This document shows positions 1 to 9,426 of a DNA stretch of 64,000 nt, piece after piece (within the stretch, counting starts at the first letter, position 1; every line of letters begins with the position of its first letter). Position numbers and translations under genes: made by a program. A model generated the notes under the pieces. That model had not been told where the DNA came from, did not search any database, and saw only the letters and a program-made list of their open reading frames with translations. This DNA is from an uncultured Acetatifactor sp. (GTDB taxonomy: Bacteria; Bacillota; Clostridia; Lachnospirales; Lachnospiraceae): positions 12,825 through 76,824 of the forward strand of contig CAJTOJ010000015.1 in NCBI GenBank assembly GCA_910577665.1. The letters are read 5' to 3'.

Positions 1-1812
1 TACCTTGAGATAAGCCAGATAGTACCCACCCAGGGGAAACACCCACACTGTGCCCTGGTGATAAGCCAGATCCCTGTCCAGCTGTGCCCCGCCATAAAAA
101 GGATGAAACTGGGCATCTCCCGGTTCCAGGGTACGCAGGCCCACTCCTGTATACAGTTCCCGGAACACCGTCTCCACCACCCGGATCTCCCTGTCCCGGG
201 ACAGCAGGGAATACGGCAGGGATACGGCCCAGATCTGATTGCACCGTATCTGGTCATCTGCGCCGGTGCCCGAGACCACATCCCTAAGACAGGCCCGTTC
301 CGGATTCCAGAACAGGGCGCCAAAGGATTCATACACTTTCGAAACCAGCAGACAGTAGTCCATGCCGTCCAGGGAGAGTTCTCCTGCCAGGGTGTCCATG
401 ATCCGCAGTGCGTTGTACCAATAGGCATTGACCTCCACCGGTTTGCCATGACGGGGTGTAGGCAGGATATCCTCCACCCGCACATCCATCCATGTCACCT
501 GGTCAGTGCCGCGCCCTGCCCGGATCAGTCCATCCTCATCCATACAGATCCCATAGTCTGTGCCCTGCCGGTACCACTGGATAATCATTTGCATGACCGG
601 ATAGGCTTCCCGCACAAAAGTAGCATCTCCACTTTTCCTGTAATATTCATATACCGCCAGGATAAACAGAAGGGAGGCATCCACCGTGTTATATCCCGGC
701 TCCTGGCCCCCTTCCGGGAACAGATTGGGCATCAGCCCTTTGCGGCAGTAAGCCATAAACGTCTGCAGAATGCTCTTTGCTGTATGGAACCGCTTTGTGG
801 ACAGACAACATCCCACCAGGGCAATCATGGTATCCCTGCCCCAGTCCTCAAAAAAAGGAAAGCCCGCCAGAAGGGTCTTCTTACCTGTGGAACTGCGCTG
901 AGATACAAACTGGTCTGCTGCCAGAACCAGGCAACTGGCCACAGGATCTTGAAAACCTGCTTTTTCTTCCAGGTTCCTTCTGTGGCTGGTGATCCCATCC
1001 ATAATCTCCGCCATGGAAGGAAGCTGCTCTCCGTCCATACCGTAGACCACTTCCAGGGTTCCTGCTTCTCCCGGTCCCAGGCCAAAACAGATCTCATGGT
1101 TCACCGCCGACCGCCCCAGGGCCATCTTTCCATCCGCCACGTCATTTCGGTAGTACAGGGAATCCACATACCGGACAGGTGTCCGGGTGCAGTTTCCATT
1201 GGTATGCAGATATAAGACCTGTCCGTTGGCGCAGATCCTGCCCCGGGTTCCTTCCCCAGACAGTTCCATGTGGAATATCTGGTCCGGGGACAGTCTCTGC
1301 CCCTTGGGCACAAACTGTAGATGCGGACTCACCCGCAGCACCACGTCCTGTGTGGAGCGGTTCCGGATCCTGTAAGAGATCCCCACTGTGTTGTGTCCCT
1401 GCATTAAGGCTATGGTCCTGGTCACCTCCACCCCCCGAACCAGATACCGCCATTGGGGATAGTCCTGGAATGTAAATCCCCACTGGTACAGGTAACCCTC
1501 CTCCGGCATCCGGGGATACTGGAAAGCCTGGCTGGAGAGATGTACAGATGCCGGCATATTCTCCTGTGTGCACCTGGCTGCTGTTCCAGAATCCGATCCA
1601 AACCAAAGGATTTCCTCCAGCCTATGGATCATATTGTATCTGTGGTTAGGAGAATGGACACAGCCCATCAGCACAGCCTGGTCATTCCGGCTGCAGGAAG
1701 CCACCATACTCAAGGAGGAGAATCCCCCCAGGCCGTTGGTCATCAGGTAACAGTTCTCCTCACCCCGTTCCAGGTTCTTCCAGTCCTGTTTTCCATAGGA
1801 AAATTTCTTCAT
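1..1812 (-). CDS. Amylo-alpha-1,6-glucosidase (glycogen debranching, GH133-type), 3' end beyond window
   Basis: The frame is open from an ATG at 1812 to the window edge (604 codons, no stop), so the C-terminus is missing. Seen in the translation: an N-terminal glycogen-debranching domain (residues 1 to about 280), then the six-hairpin toroid marked by FPFFEDWGRDTMIAL (about residue 320), DGLIRAGRGTDQVTWMD and AYHQGTVW near the edge. These are hallmarks of bacterial amylo-1,6-glucosidases, which remove alpha-1,6 branch stubs from glycogen or starch limit dextrins. The protein should be cytoplasmic; no signal peptide is seen. An in-frame ATG exists at 1833, but AAGGAG sits just before the 1812 ATG. 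It lies 41 bp behind the pullulanase gene and is probably co-transcribed with it. Confidence 0.9.
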   Translation of the reverse strand, partial: MKKFSYGKQDWKNLERGEENCYLMTNGLGGFSSLSMVASCSRNDQAVLMGCVHSPNHRYNMIHRLEEILWFGSDSGTAARCTQENMPASVHLSSQAFQYPRMPEEGYLYQWGFTFQDYPQWRYLVRGVEVTRTIALMQGHNTVGISYRIRNRSTQDVVLRVSPHLQFVPKGQRLSPDQIFHMELSGEGTRGRICANGQVLYLHTNGNCTRTPVRYVDSLYYRNDVADGKMALGRSAVNHEICFGLGPGEAGTLEVVYGMDGEQLPSMAEIMDGITSHRRNLEEKAGFQDPVASCLVLAADQFVSQRSSTGKKTLLAGFPFFEDWGRDTMIALVGCCLSTKRFHTAKSILQTFMAYCRKGLMPNLFPEGGQEPGYNTVDASLLFILAVYEYYRKSGDATFVREAYPVMQMIIQWYRQGTDYGICMDEDGLIRAGRGTDQVTWMDVRVEDILPTPRHGKPVEVNAYWYNALRIMDTLAGELSLDGMDYCLLVSKVYESFGALFWNPERACLRDVVSGTGADDQIRCNQIWAVSLPYSLLSRDREIRVVETVFRELYTGVGLRTLEPGDAQFHPFYGGAQLDRDLAYHQGTVWVFPLGGYYLAYLKV

Positions 1813-1853
1813 CGTCTCTCCTTCCTGCGCCATGATCCTCTATGGCATTGTCG

Positions 1854-3995
1854 TCACAGCCCCTTACATCCAAGCACCATGCCTGTTCTGGCCTCCACTG
1901 TCACCTGGCCGTCCCCGTCTGGCATCACCGCCTTCCGGCAGTCTGTGCGGACACCATCTGCCAGGATCTCCCAGTGCGCCTGCTGCTCCCGTCTGGGCAG
2001 TGTGGCCTTCACAGGTTGTTCTGAAGCGTTATACACCACATAGAGCTCCTGCCAGGTCTCCCGGAAGCTTCCACCACAGGCCTGTTTTCCTGGCTGAATC
2101 TCTCCTGCACCCTGCTCTTTTCGGAAGGAATCCTTCCCGTGCACGGGCCTGTTGTCCATCCAGTAAGCCACGGCACCCTCCCCCAGTTCCCTGCACTCCA
2201 GGATTCTCCTCCAGGCTTCCGGGCTCTTGTCACATAACCCTGGCTGCCTTTTGCGCAGGCGGATCAGCCCCCGGTAATATTCCACCAGATCGGAGAATTC
2301 CTGGGCCTGCTGCCATTTGAGCATATTAACCCTGGGACAGGAACGATAACTGTTCCCATCCCCCAGCTTGGTCCGGCCGAATTCCTCCCCAGCCTGTAAG
2401 AACAGATGCCCCTGGCAGGTAAAGTAGACCAGCGCCGCCAGTTTGTTGGACTCCATTACATCTTGATAGGCATATGTGAAATCTGCCCCGCTGCCGTGAA
2501 GGGTCATCACCAGCTTATCCCACAAGGTAAAATTGTCATGGGCGGACACATAGTTTACCACCTGGGCACAGCTTCTGGGACGGAAGGCCGGGGAAGCCAT
2601 AGCTTCCTCCCCGCCTGCTGCCTCCGGGCCGGATTCCACGTCCGGACCGCACCAGCCTGTGACGGCTTTTAATATTTTTTTCTCCAGTCCTTTTCCACCA
2701 TTGACAAAGCCAGGCTCTTCCTCATAAAATACATGCCCCTTGATGGCATCCCTGGTATCATCGGAGAACATGGCAATCCCCTCATCCAGATAAGCCACAT
2801 TTTCCTTCAGGGCTGCCCGGGTCCGTTTCTCCATGGGGGACTCCCCTGCCCGCCATGGCTCCCCGTAGAGCAGTTTCTCTCCCGCACCGAACTCCCGGTC
2901 CAGTTCCCTGCGGATACGATTCATCAGCTCCACTGTCAGAAGCCCCATCAAGTCGAACCGGAAACCGTCCACATGGTATTCTCTCGCCCAGTATAGCACG
3001 GAATGTACGATATAATTGTCCACCATCTGCCGTCCTACCGCAATGTCGCTGCCACAGGCAGAACCATTGGAGAGATTGCCATCCGGATACCTGCGGCAGA
3101 AGTACCCAGGCGCCGTCCGCTCCAGCCAGGAGTCTGCCCGCAGGGTGTGGTTGTACACCACATCCATCACCACCCGTATCCCCGCACGGTGCAGGGCCTG
3201 GATCATCTCCTTGCACTCCCGGATCCGCACAGTGCCGTCATGTACATCGGTGGCATAAGAGCCTTCCGGCACGTTGTAATTCACCGGATCATACCCCCAG
3301 TTAAACTGTTCCTGTCCCCCTGCCTCATCCAGCCATCCATAGTCAAAAAAGGGCAGCAGGTGTACATGGGTGATTCCCAGCTTCTGCAGGTATGCCACAC
3401 CTGTGGTGCCTTCTGCGTCCTTCTCTCCCGCATCCAGCCCTTGATGGCCTTCCTTTCCTGCCCGTTCCAGGGCACCTGCTTTTCCTGTAGCCTGCACGGT
3501 AAAAGCCTTATATTTTCCCCGGTAAGCCTCCGGAACCCCGCTGTCCGGGTCATAGGAAAAATCCTTGATGTGAAGCTCATAGATAATATTTTCCGCCTGT
3601 AGCGCCGGACTTTGGTCCTGGTCAAATCCCACAGGATCCGTGCGCCGCAGGTCCACCACCATGCTGCGGTACCCGTTACAGCCACAGCCCACCGCATAAG
3701 GGTCTGCCGTCCGGACTACCTCCCCTGCAGTCCAGACCAGGTATTCATAATACAAGCCATGAAGGTCTTCCTCCACGTCAAGTTCCCAGACGCCCCTCTC
3801 TATCCGCACAGGCTCCAAAATCCGGCAGGGCGTCCCCGCACCATCCCCTTCCTGGTACAGACGCAGTTCTATCCTGTCGGCAAAAGGTGCCCACAGCTTG
3901 AAACAGGTATTCCTGCCATTGCAGGCCACCCCCAGATCCGACCCGTCATAGCAGAAATGCCTGTCAAACGCTTCCGTATACCGAAACCACTCCAT
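1854..3995 (-). CDS. pulA: Type I pullulanase / GH13 debranching enzyme
   Basis: 713 residues. An N-terminal beta-sandwich (CBM48-like) precedes a GH13 barrel. Visible GH13 regions: FNWGYDP (about 231-237, the pullulanase type I signature, Y replaced by F), DVVYNH (278-283), DGFRFDLMG (343-351, nucleophile Asp348), GEPW (378-381, acid/base Glu) and YVSAHDN with the conserved HD. It hydrolyses alpha-1,6 bonds of pullulan or limit dextrins; with no signal peptide it should act on imported oligosaccharides or glycogen. A TTG start at 4019 would add eight residues, but the ATG at 3995 has a purine-rich ribosome site before it. It lies between the ABC transporter genes and the amylo-1,6-glucosidase, which fits intracellular dextrin breakdown. 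Confidence 0.9.
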   Translation of the reverse strand: MEWFRYTEAFDRHFCYDGSDLGVACNGRNTCFKLWAPFADRIELRLYQEGDGAGTPCRILEPVRIERGVWELDVEEDLHGLYYEYLVWTAGEVVRTADPYAVGCGCNGYRSMVVDLRRTDPVGFDQDQSPALQAENIIYELHIKDFSYDPDSGVPEAYRGKYKAFTVQATGKAGALERAGKEGHQGLDAGEKDAEGTTGVAYLQKLGITHVHLLPFFDYGWLDEAGGQEQFNWGYDPVNYNVPEGSYATDVHDGTVRIRECKEMIQALHRAGIRVVMDVVYNHTLRADSWLERTAPGYFCRRYPDGNLSNGSACGSDIAVGRQMVDNYIVHSVLYWAREYHVDGFRFDLMGLLTVELMNRIRRELDREFGAGEKLLYGEPWRAGESPMEKRTRAALKENVAYLDEGIAMFSDDTRDAIKGHVFYEEEPGFVNGGKGLEKKILKAVTGWCGPDVESGPEAAGGEEAMASPAFRPRSCAQVVNYVSAHDNFTLWDKLVMTLHGSGADFTYAYQDVMESNKLAALVYFTCQGHLFLQAGEEFGRTKLGDGNSYRSCPRVNMLKWQQAQEFSDLVEYYRGLIRLRKRQPGLCDKSPEAWRRILECRELGEGAVAYWMDNRPVHGKDSFRKEQGAGEIQPGKQACGGSFRETWQELYVVYNASEQPVKATLPRREQQAHWEILADGVRTDCRKAVMPDGDGQVTVEARTGMVLGCKGL

Positions 3996-4085
3996 ATACC
4001 CCTTTCTCCCTTCCGCCAATTTATGCCAAATGGGAATTTTCCACTGTCACTGTAGCCAGAACACCCCCACATCCACATGGCAACA

Positions 4086-4122
4086 GGGGCTGCTGCCAAA
4101 AAGTCTCCCAGGCAACAGCCCC
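4086..4122. repeat. Inverted repeat between malG-like gene and pullulanase
   Basis: GGGGCTGCTGCC (4086-4097) and GGCAACAGCCCC (4111-4122) pair at 11 of 12 positions around a 13-nt loop. No T-run follows on the minus strand, so it is more likely a processing or mRNA-stabilising stem than a full terminator. It could reduce expression of the debranching enzymes relative to the transporter. Confidence 0.5.
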
Positions 4123-4193
4123 ATCCTTATCCGCTTTTTGTACCCTGTCCGTCACATCCCGGGACCAGAGGCATGGTACCTCCGTATCCCGCC

Positions 4194-5045
4194 TTAACCC
4201 TTGACGGCTCCCGACAGTCCTTCCACATAGCATCGCTGGGTCAGTACAAACAGGATGGCTATGGGAATGGAGATCAGGACACACCCTGCATAGAACTGGG
4301 TGTAAAAAGTCTCCACATACTCTTTCTCCAGCATGGTCCATAGTCCGATGGCAATGGTGTAATACTTGGTGTCATTCCCCATGATAACCTTGGCAAAAAT
4401 GTAATCCACCCAAGGTCCCATGAATGTGGTAATCAGCGTGTATGTGATAATGGGTTTTGACATGGGAATCGTCACGTGGATAAAAGTATCCCACTTGGTG
4501 GCGCCGTCAATGTACGCCGCCTCATCTATGGTCTTGGGAATCGTGTCGAAGAATCCCTTGGCCATATAGAATCCCAGGCCTGCGCCACCGGAATACACCA
4601 TCACCAGTGCCACCTGCTTCAGTACTCCCGTCTCCAGGAAGCCAAGACCCTTCAAGATATAGTATACGGCGATCATGGACATAAAGCCAGGGAACATCCC
4701 CAGGATCAGTGCAATGTTCATGAAAGGCTTGCGCATCTTGAAGCGCAGACGGCTCATGCAGTAGGACACACAGAGCACGAAAAACGCCGCTATGACGGTA
4801 CTGAAGATTGCGATGACCAGTGTATTCATAAACCATCTGAAGAAGTCAATCTGGCTGGTGGGCCGAAACAGGTTGGCATAATTGTCCAGGGTAAACCCTT
4901 TCGGCCAGATATAACTCTTATAAGAGCCGCTCTCCTTCCTAAAGGATGTGAGCACTACATAAAATATGGGAAGCACCCAGATAAAACTGAGTATGGCCAA
5001 AAGAGTATGGCATAATGTATTGGTAACAAATCTTTTTGCTCTCAT
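4194..5045 (-). CDS. malG: Maltodextrin-type ABC transporter permease, MalG family
   Basis: 283 residues with about six membrane helices. The cytoplasmic EAA loop that contacts the ATPase is clear: EAAYIDGATKWDTFIHVTIP at about residue 180. The C-terminus ends in a short GLSGAVKG tail. It is the second permease of a carbohydrate-uptake-1 importer. Its ATG overlaps the TAA of the upstream permease gene by one base (TAATG), indicating translational coupling. No ATPase gene lies in the window, so the importer probably uses a shared MsmX-type ATPase encoded elsewhere, as is common in Firmicutes. Substrate (maltodextrin) is inferred from the adjacent debranching enzymes. Confidence 0.93.
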   Translation of the reverse strand: MRAKRFVTNTLCHTLLAILSFIWVLPIFYVVLTSFRKESGSYKSYIWPKGFTLDNYANLFRPTSQIDFFRWFMNTLVIAIFSTVIAAFFVLCVSYCMSRLRFKMRKPFMNIALILGMFPGFMSMIAVYYILKGLGFLETGVLKQVALVMVYSGGAGLGFYMAKGFFDTIPKTIDEAAYIDGATKWDTFIHVTIPMSKPIITYTLITTFMGPWVDYIFAKVIMGNDTKYYTIAIGLWTMLEKEYVETFYTQFYAGCVLISIPIAILFVLTQRCYVEGLSGAVKG

Positions 5046-6445
5046 TATTGGAACGCCCCCTCATCTTTGTAGGAACCGGTATGCCGGTAGGTCAACAGTG
5101 ACAAAGTAGCCAGAATAATGAATACCAGGATACCGATGACAGCACCCAGGTTGTAATCTTTCTGGGTAATCGTCAGCCGGTACAGCCAGGTGACCAGCAG
5201 ATCCGTCTTACCTGCGTAATAGTAATCCAAAGTATCCGGTCCTCCTCCGGACAGCAGAAAGATCACGTTAAAATTGTTAATATTGCCGGTGAAGGACGTG
5301 ATCAGGTTCGGGGTCATCACAAACACAATATACGGCAGGGTAATCTTCCGGAAAATCACAGGAACGCTTGCCCCGTCAATCCTGGCCGCCTCATACAGGT
5401 CAGCGGGAATGTTCTGCAGGATGCCTGTGGTGGACAGCATGGTAAAGGGAATACCGATCCATAGGTTGATACAGATAATGGTGATTTTGGCCAGAGTGGG
5501 ATCCGTGAAAAACGGAATGGACTCCGTGGCGCCTATCACCCCGATATGGCGCAGCAGCACATTCACAGGACCATTGGCATTGAAGATCGTCCGCATACTC
5601 AGCAGGGACACAAACTGGGGAACTGCCACAGACAGCACAAACATGAATCTCCAGAACCCTTTGATCCTGGTGTCCTTGCGGTTGATCAGAAGGGCCAGCA
5701 TGATGCCGAAAATGAAACAGCTGAAAGTGGCAAATATGGCCCAGATCAAGGTCCATCCCAGCACAGGCCAGAAGGTGGCTGCCAGCTTGCTGCCCTGTCC
5801 CAGCATGGTCTTGAAATTCTCAAATCCTACCCAGGAAAACAGGTTTCCAGGCGGCTGGTGCTCATGGTCATAGCTGGTGAAAGCGATCAGGATCATGAAT
5901 ACCAGCGGGATAATGGTGAATACCAGGATGCCCACAATGGGGAAAGCCAGCAGCATGGTATGTATATTCTCTTCCCGGACAGAACGCAGGTCGTCCCTAA
6001 ACTTTGGAACCTCCATCCCTCTCTCTTTGCGCACCTGGGTACAATAAGCACTCTTTGCAGACATACATGCCACAAAAACGGCGGCCAGGGTCAAGGCAAA
6101 GGTAATCACGCCGTAGAGCAGAAACAGCATGGAATTGTCCCCTGTGGTGTATTCGTATATGCCCAGGGCTTCATTGTACACCTGCCCCTGTTCCCTGGTA
6201 CCCAGAGTGGTGAAATTCACAATTGACTGGATCCCGAACGAAACCATGTAATAGAGATATGCAATTTCCGTTGCCAGGAAGACACCTCCCCTGACAAACT
6301 GCCTGTTCAGAAGATTGCCCAGGCCAAACACAAAAAGGGAACACTTTGTAACTGCATTTCCCTTTTTTACCGCCTCCAGGACACTGGCATCACTGGGTCT
6401 TGCGGAATCCATCTGCACTTTTTTCTTCTTGCTAAAAGCCCCCAT
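5045..6445 (-). CDS. malF: Maltodextrin-type ABC transporter permease, MalF family
   Basis: 466 residues. An N-terminal hydrophilic stretch with KKKK is followed by two extra membrane segments and a soluble insertion before the core permease domain, the extended layout typical of MalF/MdxF proteins. The EAA loop reads EAARIDGASVPVIFRKITLP. An ATG five codons upstream (6460) is possible, but an AGGAGG six bases before the 6445 ATG decides the start. Located directly after the binding-protein gene; a 7-bp perfect stem-loop (6477-6497) sits in the gap, as in other malE-malF junctions. It partners the MalG-type permease to form the membrane channel. Confidence 0.93.
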   Translation of the reverse strand: MGAFSKKKKVQMDSARPSDASVLEAVKKGNAVTKCSLFVFGLGNLLNRQFVRGGVFLATEIAYLYYMVSFGIQSIVNFTTLGTREQGQVYNEALGIYEYTTGDNSMLFLLYGVITFALTLAAVFVACMSAKSAYCTQVRKERGMEVPKFRDDLRSVREENIHTMLLAFPIVGILVFTIIPLVFMILIAFTSYDHEHQPPGNLFSWVGFENFKTMLGQGSKLAATFWPVLGWTLIWAIFATFSCFIFGIMLALLINRKDTRIKGFWRFMFVLSVAVPQFVSLLSMRTIFNANGPVNVLLRHIGVIGATESIPFFTDPTLAKITIICINLWIGIPFTMLSTTGILQNIPADLYEAARIDGASVPVIFRKITLPYIVFVMTPNLITSFTGNINNFNVIFLLSGGGPDTLDYYYAGKTDLLVTWLYRLTITQKDYNLGAVIGILVFIILATLSLLTYRHTGSYKDEGAFQ

Positions 6446-6476
6446 ATGAAACCTCCTCATATTATCCCATAAACCA

Positions 6477-6497
6477 GGGGAGCCGGGTCAGCTCCCC
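6477..6497 (-). promoter_or_regulatory. Intergenic stem-loop between malE and malF
   Basis: GGGGAGC (6477-6483) pairs perfectly with GCTCCCC (6491-6497) over a 7-nt loop. It lies just after the stop codon of the binding-protein gene and lacks a T-run. By analogy with other ABC operons such a stem can protect the upstream message and raise binding protein over permease levels; that role is inferred here. Confidence 0.6.
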
Positions 6498-6518
6498 CGC
6501 CTTAGGAATCTGTTTCCT

Positions 6519-7805
6519 TTATTCAGCTGTCATGGCTTCCACAAAGGCATCCAGCTTCTCCTGCACATTGTCCTTGTTGAGCACACCACTTCTGATCTCA
6601 GTGGGAATGGCATTGGCGTAGGTCCAGTACCTGGTGGAGAACACGCTGTGGGAGGGCTGCATGACACTGGCCTCATTGGACTCTTTGACGATCACTGCTG
6701 CCAGGGGATCATTGGTGACTGCATCACTGGCGCTGGCCGTCAGGTTGGTGGGAACCTGGGCGGATTTCTCATAGCGCAGCATCTGGTTGGCCTCATTGCC
6801 AAGGAAGGTTGCAAAAGCAACGGCAGGTGCCATGCTCTTGGAGTGCGCATTCACACCAATGCACTTGGAACCGTAGAATCCCATCATCTGGTAATCATTT
6901 CCATCGGGATTGAAGGTAGGAATGATGCCGATGCCCAGGTCATCCCCCAGGACCTTGGCGTAATTCTCATAATTCCAGGAACCGTCAAACCACACCCCCA
7001 GCCTGTGGTCCTCAATCAGCTCGCTGACAGCGATCTCCCCATCATAGGCGCATTTAGGGTTGTTAATCAAATCAATCAGGTAGTTGGTCACGGCCACACC
7101 TGTGGCATTGTTCCAGTCCACACCTGCTGTCAGGTCATTTCCCTCCGGCCCAAACACGGTGAGACCGGCCCCGTAGTAATATGCGCCCAGCTTCCAGCCG
7201 CCTGCGGACTCAAAGTAGAAATTATACACATCATCGGCCGTCTCCTTGGCCATGATCTTCTCCAAGGATGTCACGTCACTCTCATCCATGATGGTCTTGT
7301 CATAAAACAGGAAAAAAGTATTATGGGTGAAAGGAATGGCATATGTGGCATCCCCCACCATGGCCGTTGCCCGGACCGCCTCCGAGTTCGTGTCCTTCAC
7401 CATAGCCTCCGCTGCGCCGCCAAGCTGTGCGATTGCTCCGGCATCCACCAGTTCGATCAGCTGGTCAGAGGAGAACAGAAACACGTCAGCCGCAGCGTCC
7501 ACATCCTTCAGAATCTCTGTCTTACAATTGTCTTCCCCCACAATCTCTGTGATCCAGGTAATATTCCACTCTGGATGTTCTGCTGCAAATGCTGTCTGCT
7601 GCTCCTCCATAATCCCGGAATCTACCTGGTTCTGGGGGCACCATACCTTCAGTGCCACATCTGTCACCTCGCTGTTTTCTCCCGTGCTGCCACCAGGTGT
7701 ACTGCTTCCTTCCCCACTGCCCTCATTGCCCTCATTGCCACATCCCGTGAATAAAGCCAGGGCCATAGCGGCTGTCAACACACTTGCCAATGCTTTTCTC
7801 TTCAT
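6519..7805 (-). CDS. malE: Maltodextrin-type ABC transporter substrate-binding lipoprotein, MalE family
   Basis: 428 residues. The N-terminus is a lipoprotein signal peptide with lipobox LFTGC (Cys22), followed by a Gly/Ser-rich linker, so the mature protein is tethered outside the membrane. The body has the family-1 binding-protein pattern (VKVWCPQNQ-like start, FLFSSDQLIELVDAG, GVWFDGSWNYENYAKVLG, and YEKSAQVPTN near the end). It captures extracellular oligosaccharide and delivers it to MalF/MalG. AAGGAGGAG lies eight bases before the ATG. It is the first gene of the operon, directly behind a consensus promoter and a LacI-type palindrome, and should be repressed by the divergent regulator. 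Confidence 0.93.
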   Translation of the reverse strand: MKRKALASVLTAAMALALFTGCGNEGNEGSGEGSSTPGGSTGENSEVTDVALKVWCPQNQVDSGIMEEQQTAFAAEHPEWNITWITEIVGEDNCKTEILKDVDAAADVFLFSSDQLIELVDAGAIAQLGGAAEAMVKDTNSEAVRATAMVGDATYAIPFTHNTFFLFYDKTIMDESDVTSLEKIMAKETADDVYNFYFESAGGWKLGAYYYGAGLTVFGPEGNDLTAGVDWNNATGVAVTNYLIDLINNPKCAYDGEIAVSELIEDHRLGVWFDGSWNYENYAKVLGDDLGIGIIPTFNPDGNDYQMMGFYGSKCIGVNAHSKSMAPAVAFATFLGNEANQMLRYEKSAQVPTNLTASASDAVTNDPLAAVIVKESNEASVMQPSHSVFSTRYWTYANAIPTEIRSGVLNKDNVQEKLDAFVEAMTAE

Positions 7806-7834
7806 AAATAAGTCTCCTCCTTACTTATATGGTT

Positions 7835-7850
7835 GCGAAACTTGTTTCGC
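7835..7850. promoter_or_regulatory. Palindromic operator in the malE leader
   Basis: GCGAAACTTGTTTCGC is a perfect 7-bp inverted repeat with a 2-bp centre. It lies about ten bases after the predicted transcription start of malE. The GTTTCG half-site recurs at 7990-7994 and 8184-8190. The shape fits a LacI-family operator, and the regulator gene lies next door. Confidence 0.7.
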
Positions 7851-7867
7851 TTATTAGCTTCTCCTTA

Positions 7868-7896
7868 AAATTAGCACAAAACCACTTGTCAGTCAA
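7868..7896 (-). promoter_or_regulatory. Sigma-A promoter of the malE operon
   Basis: On the minus strand, TTGACT (7891-7896) and TAATTT (7868-7873) are separated by 17 bp. The start site would be near 7861, upstream of the 7835-7850 palindrome, so a bound repressor would block elongation or open-complex formation. Confidence 0.75.
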
Positions 7897-7985
7897 CCAC
7901 TATTTTCGGTATATTTCTAGATGTTTCGCCTCATCCGTACTTCATTTTGTGCATTTTGTATGATTTTTCTGCATCCAGTTCCCCA

Positions 7986-8001
7986 ATAGTTTCGAAACTA
8001 T
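7986..8001. promoter_or_regulatory. Second palindromic operator between malE and the regulator gene
   Basis: ATAGTTTCGAAACTAT is a perfect 16-bp palindrome sharing the GTTTCG half-site with the malE operator. It sits in the middle of the 513-bp divergent spacer, about 150 bp from the first operator, a distance that would allow DNA looping by a tetrameric or paired repressor. Confidence 0.65.
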
Positions 8002-8154
8002 CATAGGATAGATTTTCGGAACCACCTTGCGGATTTCCAGGGAAATATCCGTCTTTTTCCTGTTCCAGGACAGTCTATCCTAATAAATGTTTAGTAGCAG
8101 GTCCTTCCAGAACGGTTTTCCCCTTCTATTTCCATATACGGGATAACGTTTTCA

Positions 8155-8190
8155 TTGTCAAAAGTCACGAAATATATTATACTTGTTTCG
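8155..8190 (+). promoter_or_regulatory. Promoter of the LacI-type gene with overlapping half-operator
   Basis: TTGTCA (8155-8160) and TATACT (8178-8183) are 17 bp apart. GTTTCG (8185-8190), the operator half-site, overlaps the predicted start, with a looser matching CGAAAT at 8168-8173. This suggests autorepression. The rest of the 7806-8318 spacer shows no gene. Confidence 0.65.
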
Positions 8191-8318
8191 TAACTCAATC
8201 TTCCATCCACGTATTCGGATCTAATCCACATGAGAGAGGCGCCTGTGGGAAGAAGCATAGGCAACTTTTTTCCTTCATTGTTTGTGCCGCTTCAGCGCAC
8301 ACGGAGGTACAAATAAAT

Positions 8319-9314
8319 ATGGCTACCATATCAGATATTGCCACAAAACTGGGAATCTCAAAGAGTACTGTGTCCAAAGCCTTGAACAATGCTACCGATG
8401 TGAGTGCTTCCATGCGGCAGCGGGTATTGGAAACTGCGGCTCAGATGGGATATATGGGACGGAGATTGTCCCGGACAGGAAAAAAACTCTGCATCCTGAT
8501 TGCAAATATGGATTATGAAACGCCAAACCAGTTTGGCCATGACATTGTATTGGGATTCCGGCAGATGGCTGAGGCAGAAGGGTGGACAGTGGAAGTCGTC
8601 CCCATGGACAAAGAATTTCAGAAACTGACCCCCTATGGGGTATTTATGCTGGATCACGGCTACCAGGCCGCCTATGTACTTGGCTTCTCCCTGCTGGATC
8701 CCTGGATGGTGGATTTCAAGACCTCCCAGATCCCCACAGTGTTGTATGACAATTATATCAAGAGCAATCCCTATATGGCTTCTGTGGGCTGTGACAGCCA
8801 GGAAGGCTTTGATCTGGCTGTGAAGCACCTGGTGGGCCTGGGCCACAAAAAGATCGGGCTGATCTCCGGCCCCCTGGACTCCTATATCCTGCGGGCCAGG
8901 TACAATGCCTACCTGCATGCCATGGAAAAATATGGCCTGGAAATAGGCCAGGATTACATCGGTATGGGCTATTATGTGGCAGAATCCACCAGAACCTATA
9001 TTCCCAGACTGCTGGAACAGGGAATTACTGCCATCCTCTTCTCCCATGATATCCGGGCCATCTCCGCCATAACAGAGTGCAGTGACCGCGGGATCCAGAT
9101 TCCCAGGGATCTAAGTCTCATTGGCTTTGATGACCTTCCCATGACAGCTTACACCGAGCCGCCACTGACCACCATCCGACAGGACCGGATCGCCCTGGGC
9201 GGATGCGGGTACTATGCCATAAGCTGCCTGTTAAGCGGACTTCCCATCGGCTCCATCCTCCTGCGTGCGCCCTTGATCGTGCGGGGTTCCACAGGCCCGG
9301 CGCCGGGTGCATAA
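8319..9314 (+). CDS. LacI-family transcriptional regulator of the maltodextrin locus
   Basis: 331 residues. Residues 1-50 form the LacI DNA-binding head: ATISDIATKLGISKSTVSKAL is the helix-turn-helix, followed by the hinge region (RQRVLETAAQMGY). The remainder is a periplasmic-binding-protein-like sensor with the usual GFDDLPMTAYTEPPLTTIRQ stretch near residue 270. GGAGG lies 11 bases before the ATG. It is divergent from malE, and three GTTTCG-containing sites occur between them. I infer that it represses the transporter and debranching operon until a maltodextrin-type inducer binds; the effector itself cannot be read from the sequence. The C-terminal half is slightly shorter than in typical members. 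Confidence 0.9.
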   Translation: MATISDIATKLGISKSTVSKALNNATDVSASMRQRVLETAAQMGYMGRRLSRTGKKLCILIANMDYETPNQFGHDIVLGFRQMAEAEGWTVEVVPMDKEFQKLTPYGVFMLDHGYQAAYVLGFSLLDPWMVDFKTSQIPTVLYDNYIKSNPYMASVGCDSQEGFDLAVKHLVGLGHKKIGLISGPLDSYILRARYNAYLHAMEKYGLEIGQDYIGMGYYVAESTRTYIPRLLEQGITAILFSHDIRAISAITECSDRGIQIPRDLSLIGFDDLPMTAYTEPPLTTIRQDRIALGGCGYYAISCLLSGLPIGSILLRAPLIVRGSTGPAPGA

Positions 9315-9426
9315 ATCCTGGCGCATCTGCCACCGGCCATACCTCTATGTCACCCAGGCATAAGATGCAGGAAACATTAAAGACCAGATCTTCCATTCAG
9401 AAAGGCCTGAACGCCAGGCCCGGACA

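Noticed and set aside
3996..4019. TTG start for pullulanase
   Set aside because: Adds eight residues without a ribosome site; the ATG at 3995 is better placed.
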